Source of the DNA: Melanocharis versteri
Taxonomy: Eukaryota; Chordata; Aves; Passeriformes; Melanocharitidae
Reading direction: 5' to 3'
Assembly: GCA_013397845.1 (NCBI GenBank)
Contig: VZTG01008661.1
Coordinates: 739,374 to 803,373, forward strand
DNA length: 64,000 nt
Part shown: in pieces, positions 59,440-64,000 of the stretch
Numbering within the stretch: the first letter of the stretch is position 1
Layout of the letters: the number at the start of each line of letters is the position of its first letter
Position numbers and translations under genes: made by a program
The notes under the pieces: model-generated
Databases searched by the model: none
What the model was told of the DNA's origin: nothing
The model's input: the letters and a program-made list of their open reading frames with translations, nothing else

Positions 59440-59790
59440 CAGCAAAAGACATAATTTAACTTGGTTAATTATATTGACTCTTATATAGACCATGAGTAAA
59501 TAAATACCCTGCAGACAAGGAAACTTGTTTATGGAATAAAGCTTAGCTCAACTACAATTTGGTGCTTTTAATACATTCAGAGTACATTTTTAATACTTTC
59601 ATATGGCGGAATAATACTTCCACATTGATTTTTTCCCTTATTATTTAATCTACTCTACAGCGAACATGCGACAATGGCTCATTGATTTATTGTGAGTGTA
59701 GCAATAGGTTTATAACTGCATGAATCATGCAGATTGCTCAATTCACCACATGCCTTAATAAAAGTTTCACTTTAATAAAACAGAGCTAAG
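59440..59790. other. Candidate conserved noncoding block
   Basis: A long repeat-free A/T-rich stretch dense in homeodomain-type and other short transcription-factor-like cores: TTAATTATATTGA (59464), GCTTTTAATAC, CATATGG E-box-like, ATTATTTAATC, and an imperfect palindromic GCATGAATCATGC (59718-59730). No frame or transposon. Inference from texture only. Confidence 0.3.
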
Positions 59791-61353
59791 GCAAATATGT
59801 ACAGAGCCTGGTCTGACATTCCTTATACATTACCCTGCCTCAGGAAATTATTACTATATATTTTATAGCAGCTACAGTAGGTTGGGGATCAGGATTAGAG
59901 CATAGTAACTACTGTGACATTTAGCAGAACTCCTGTGTATGCCATTAACCCTCACGGGGTGGACTGGCATGGAAATATTTTGGAACAGTGGTTTTCATCC
60001 TTTTTGAAGGATTGCCTCAAAAAATTTTCTGTAAAGGTATGATTCCCCATTTGCTGAATTGAAGCCCCTAGCATTTCATCTGTACCTTTCACAGGTGCTT
60101 TTGAAGTAGTTTGTGGACCTCACGGAGTCTACTGGTGGTAAATGGACATCACTACTCCAGGACAGTTTCCATCACTTGGCTACACAGAGATTAATTGACC
60201 AGTCTCTTAATTGCAATAGCCAGACTTTAAAAACACAAAATAATCTTGATGGTTACATGTACTTCTACTTCATATCTGAAACTAATTGCAACAGTGAGAT
60301 CTTGGCAAGATCTAATGAGGCAGACTGAAGTCTTTTCCAGCTGACTCTTCCTTCACTTTATTCAGAATTGGTCTTATGAAATTTCAGACAGAAATAGTGA
60401 CACTCGTGTGACAGCAGAGGTTTCAGAATGTGTAGCTGCATTTGAATCAGCACTGAACTCAAAGTCTGGTAGAGTAGATACTTTGGTAGATACTTTTTAC
60501 AGCAATGAAGAAAGATATATTCCTTGGCCCAGCTTCTACCAGTGGTGCCTCTACTCTTTCCTAATTAGTGGACCTTAGATATTAAGCACAAAGTTATTCA
60601 TAACATAATTTTCTTAACATATGCAGTTGAAGTAGAATTTTAAAAGTTCTGGTTGTTGATCTTACTAGTGAACTTGGTAAAAAGAGTGCTACATCAATGT
60701 GAAATGGAAATAAAAGCTTTAATGTCTATGAGCATGTTACAATGGCTCTGTTTGCATTAAGTTCATTGTACATTATTGTCCTCTATAAAAATGCCATAGT
60801 TCTGATGTGAAGGGTCATAGTTTGGCAATTTATTTTATTTTTATTTGGTTGGTTTGGGGTGATTTTGTTTTGTTGTTGGGTTTTTTGCTTCATTTTTTTT
60901 TTAAGTAAGAAACATAAATGCTGCGACTTCAGCAGTAAAATTTTATTCTCTTGCATTTTTTGCAATAAGTTTTTTTTGCCTGTGCTTCTGCATTTTGAAC
61001 ACTGTTGCATAAAGGTGATGTGTTTACAAACAAAATAAAATTAGATCCACAGGCTTTTGCTCTTCTTAGGGAAACCCTCAACAGAAAAAAAAATAATTGG
61101 GAACAATCAGTGAATTTAATAAAAACCAGGTCTGGCAATACTGTCTTCCACTACAATAAAAAACTTTTTCTATTGCTGAGTTGTCAGTACTACGAAGTGG
61201 TTTTTAATGCATAAACCTCAGGCATGCAGATAAACCCAAGTACACTGGAGCCAAGGTTTGAAATTGGTGCTTGAAACATGTCTTTAAAACCGTCATTTTT
61301 TGTCAGGGGAACCCTCTGTCATCTGGAATTATGGGCTTTAAGCCCTCCCCGGC
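59791..61353. other. Unique noncoding sequence; candidate conserved block at 60600-60780
   Basis: No gene. T-rich, GGTTTT-rich stretch at 60820-60900. 60600-60780 is complex and repeat-free. Short opposed frames at 60783-61214 are spurious. Confidence 0.4.
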
Positions 61354-61361
61354 TATAAAAA
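61354..61361 (+). promoter_or_regulatory. Isolated TATA-box-like motif
   Basis: TATAAAAA directly preceded by the G/C-rich CCCCGGC (61347-61353), the classical context of a metazoan TATA box. No clear initiator, transcript or open frame lies 25-35 bases downstream, so promoter function is unproven. Confidence 0.2.
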
Positions 61362-61690
61362 GAGCAAGTGTGAGGATTTCACCAGGTTTCCTCTGTAGCT
61401 CAGTATCTGAATTAGTCCAGCTCCGATCACCATGATGATGATTTTTGGCACACCACTTCAGGCACCAAGTGCAAAATGGCTGAAGGTCCAAAACATTCCA
61501 GTTCATTGCAGCCTGCTTTGCTTATTAATTTCCTTATCTGCATTTCTTATTAATTATTATATCACTCTTTCTGCTTTTCTTCCCTCGGTCATTAACTGAA
61601 TTCTTTGTAAGTGTTAAGGAATTAATTCTTCTGCAACTGTATGTAAATCTAACCATGAGGTGCATATATGTATGTATATGAACCTTAATG
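61362..61690. other. Unique noncoding sequence
   Basis: Nothing recognised. Confidence 0.5.
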
Positions 61691-61691
61691 A

Positions 61692-61709
61692 ATATATATA
61701 TATATATAC
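61692..61709. repeat. (AT)9 dinucleotide microsatellite
   Basis: Nine uninterrupted AT units followed by ACACAC, with preceding TATATGTATGTATATG at 61664. Confidence 0.93.
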
Positions 61710-61838
61710 ACACTTATTGACAGAGAAACACTTCACATCTTATTTTAATAATACTGATACTGTTTTGAAAAGTTGTATGTATTCTGGGAACAGTATTACC
61801 AGAAAACAGAAAACTTTTGTACTGAGATAATGTTTATG

Positions 61839-61872
61839 AAGCGGAATTGAAGCATATGATGTAATTCCGCTT
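61839..61872. repeat. Perfect 10-base inverted repeat (hairpin)
   Basis: AAGCGGAATT at 61839-61848 and AATTCCGCTT at 61863-61872 are perfect complements around a 14-base spacer containing CATATG. The arms are too short for a pre-miRNA; no T run follows. Confidence 0.9.
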
Positions 61873-62475
61873 GGAGACTCCTGTTTGAAGCTCATTAGGT
61901 TTGGTTTTCTTTAATAATAGAGATGGGCTATGGCAGGGTCACTCAAGTGTCTTGTTTAGTGCAGTTGTGTGGACACATACCCTATCGTGCATGTCAGTGT
62001 CAGACTTGTGAAGCCAGGCAGTGTTGTTATTATCACATCACTCTTGGAAGTTGCATGAAGATGGTTTTCCTTCCAATGACACTATGGAAAAGAGACAAAT
62101 CTTTACTCAGTCCAACACTTTCTAAAATAAGCAGGAATCAATTTTTATCTGTAGATTCTGATGGCAAAACTCTTTGTATGTGAATTACATATTCTCCTGG
62201 GATTCTCTTTTGAAACATTCTTTATATGTTAATACATGGTAAACAATATATACAATTTAAAAACACTGGTTGAGCACGCATGGCAAGAAGGGGTGTTTGG
62301 GTATTGCCTATTGTCGAGGGTTCAACAGTGAGCAATAATATTTCTTCTCTTGTGCCCTCTGTCATTCATATTGTTGCTGTTACTGTTTGCTTTCTTATAT
62401 CATCGTTGTTTCCAGAAAAATGTTATTATCAAACCTTTAATTTCAGTGCCTTTAATTCTCCTCTCCAGCCACCGC
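61873..62475. other. Unique noncoding sequence
   Basis: Nothing recognised; the 86-codon frame at 61923-62183 has no domain. Confidence 0.45.
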
Positions 62476-62512
62476 AGAGGGAGGGGAAAGAGAGGAGGAA
62501 GGGGGAAGGGAG
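62476..62512 (+). repeat. Pure purine tract (G/A)
   Basis: A run of about 37 purines of GAGGGAGG/GGAAGG type. Low-complexity; could adopt triplex or quadruplex-like structures since it holds three G-runs of four or five (near 62483, 62500 and 62508). Confidence 0.8.
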
Positions 62513-64000
62513 CAAGTGTCATTGTGGTTTGGAGAGCTTCAGAGGGAGCACTAAACTGGGGAGTACTGTTCCTAAACCATGACACCTACCATCCAAGAAA
62601 GCATATGTTGTTATTATTTTGAGTATGGCTCATCAAATATTCTTTGAATGATCTGCAATCTATAAAAATAAAAGCAGTTGACTTTCAAAGACCACTAGTA
62701 GTGAACAGATCGTTTATCTGTGTCTTGCAAAGCATTTTAAAATGAATGACCGGAAGATGACAGCATATCTGGGAGATCATTATGCAATTCCTTCCTTTGG
62801 TAGCTCGGTAGATACTGCTGTCCTGACTGCAGCCATAATTAATTTTTAGACGTGTTTCTCCTAAAGCCAAACTTTCCAGTCTGAGCAAGTTGTGTATCAG
62901 TCTTTGCAGGCTCAGTTAAGGAACTAATAAGGCGTCTGCAAAGCTCTGTGCAGTGCATCCTTGTGCATACAAATGCCAAAATACTCAACACAAAATGCTG
63001 AAGAGAGTATTTTTAAATCCTGCCTATTTTTTCAGAGGCAGGTAGCTAAATGTTCCACCCGAGAGACTGGTGAGCTCAGTGGATGTTTCTAAGGCACTGC
63101 CAGCACCCATGCTGCAGCTTTGATGTGATAGTCTAGAAGTTGCCAAAAATGTGGAAAATAGAGCATCAGGCACTTCTCAGAAGAAGTTATTTACATCCAA
63201 ATATCATACAGCAGTATGAACGTTAATTTATTCTGTTGAGTTATAGGTAAAGTGGGATCAAAGGCAGCTTCCACCCCTTCTGCGGGAGCCATGCCACTAT
63301 GAAGAAGGGATAATGAGAACCATAGGGAAAGAGAGACAGAAAATGTGTTTACTTCACTGGGAAAACCAGCAGTAATCTGCCTTTCAGCTCCTCCTTCCAA
63401 CTCACAATTATGTATAATTATGTGTAATTACATACATTGTTCAATGTCTCTTGGATTGCAAAAATATATAGGAAAAAAGAGCAAAATTAATTTTATCCCT
63501 CAGCCATATCAGTACCTTAGACACTAAACCTCTGAATTGTGTTCTGTTTTGTCTTTTATGGGGTCATGGAAGTAGCATTTGTTTCTGCTCCATGATTGTA
63601 TTTGAGCAGGTGAGATGGTGCCTGCATCACTGGGCTCAGCTGGGACCTTGTGGGGACCAGATGCATCCTGCAGCCCGAGCAGCAGCTCCAGCTGGAGGGA
63701 TGTTGCATCTCAGAGATGGAGGAATAACCTATAATTTCAACTGGTTTTAGAAAAAAAAGTGTCAGTGTTGTGTTTTATGTGGAGTTCTGGTCAATCACTA
63801 CACAGATGAAAGATGGTCTGAGCACAGAGTCGGAGGGTCTGTGGTCGAGGGAGCAGTGTACCTGCCTGCCACAGGCAGACAGGAGAGATATGCCAACCCA
63901 GACACATGGGCCATTCGCAGAAACAGAGAGTAAAACATCTACAGACCACTTGAGGAAACAATAAGTTTAGATACTTGCTGAAGTGGCAGTTCAGTAGGTG
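62513..64000. other. Unique noncoding sequence with small repeats and a GC-richer patch
   Basis: AATTATGTAT/AATTATGTGTAATTA imperfect tandem at 63406-63434. 63600-63720 is richer in G+C with CAGCAGCTCCAGCTGG symmetry near 63680-63695. No gene or known transposon up to the end of the window. Confidence 0.45.

Noticed and set aside
61839..61872. Hairpin as a microRNA precursor
   Set aside because: Stem of only 10 base pairs and no extended pairing outside the arms; far short of a pre-miRNA.
1..64000. CRISPR array, bacterial operon, phage or plasmid features
   Set aside because: No spaced direct repeats, Shine-Dalgarno-led gene strings or compact coding. The CR1, MIR and LTR relics show vertebrate nuclear DNA.
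1..64000. Mitochondrial or rRNA insertions
   Set aside because: No stretch was recognised as mitochondrial gene or rRNA sequence on either strand; a BLAST search would be needed to exclude short ones.

Overview
This window reads as nuclear DNA of a bird, probably a passerine or other neoavian. The evidence is CR1 LINE relics whose 3' ends carry the avian tail (ATTCTATGATTCTATGA-type, here in both orientations), one solo LTR resembling endogenous-retrovirus LTRs I remember from songbird genomes, two old MIR SINE relics, and an AT-rich background with pentanucleotide microsatellites. Species and locus cannot be named from the sequence alone.

I see no protein-coding gene that I can support. All open reading frames are short (the longest about 128 codons), have no recognisable domain or start context, and often overlap another frame on the opposite strand. 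This is about what chance gives in 64 kb of AT-rich DNA. No rRNA, intact tRNA, CRISPR or bacterial-type feature is present. The window is best read as intergenic (gene-desert) or deep-intronic sequence.

Layout. 0-9 kb: unique AT-rich DNA with a small CpG-rich patch (1.3-1.5 kb), a long (AAAAG) tract (3.4-3.5 kb), an ATGCAA hexamer array (4.75 kb), a CR1 coding-region relic (6.07-6.33 kb) and an old sauropsid repeat (8.5-8.7 kb). 9-10 kb: a CR1 on the minus strand. 10-33 kb: mostly unique sequence with microsatellites, two self-complementary ancient-repeat candidates (11.6 and 13.1 kb), a CR1 tail stub (21.0 kb), a perfect palindrome (24.45 kb) and a MIR (28.6 kb). 33.7-34.5 kb: a CR1 on the minus strand, then an 18-N assembly gap inside poly-A. 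34.5-48.6 kb: almost no recognisable transposon, one (TATTC)14 tract and GC-richer patches at 37.6 and 44.7-45.1 kb. 48.6-58 kb: the repeat-rich part, with a CR1 tail, a CR1 with an internal deletion, the solo LTR, a tRNA-like relic, a MIR relic and a CR1 on the plus strand. 58-64 kb: unique AT-rich sequence with blocks that look like candidate conserved noncoding elements.

No genes act together here. The interest lies in repeat history, in candidate regulatory noncoding blocks (which need alignment to test), and in an assembly gap. I found no credible new biological system and have scored the observations accordingly.
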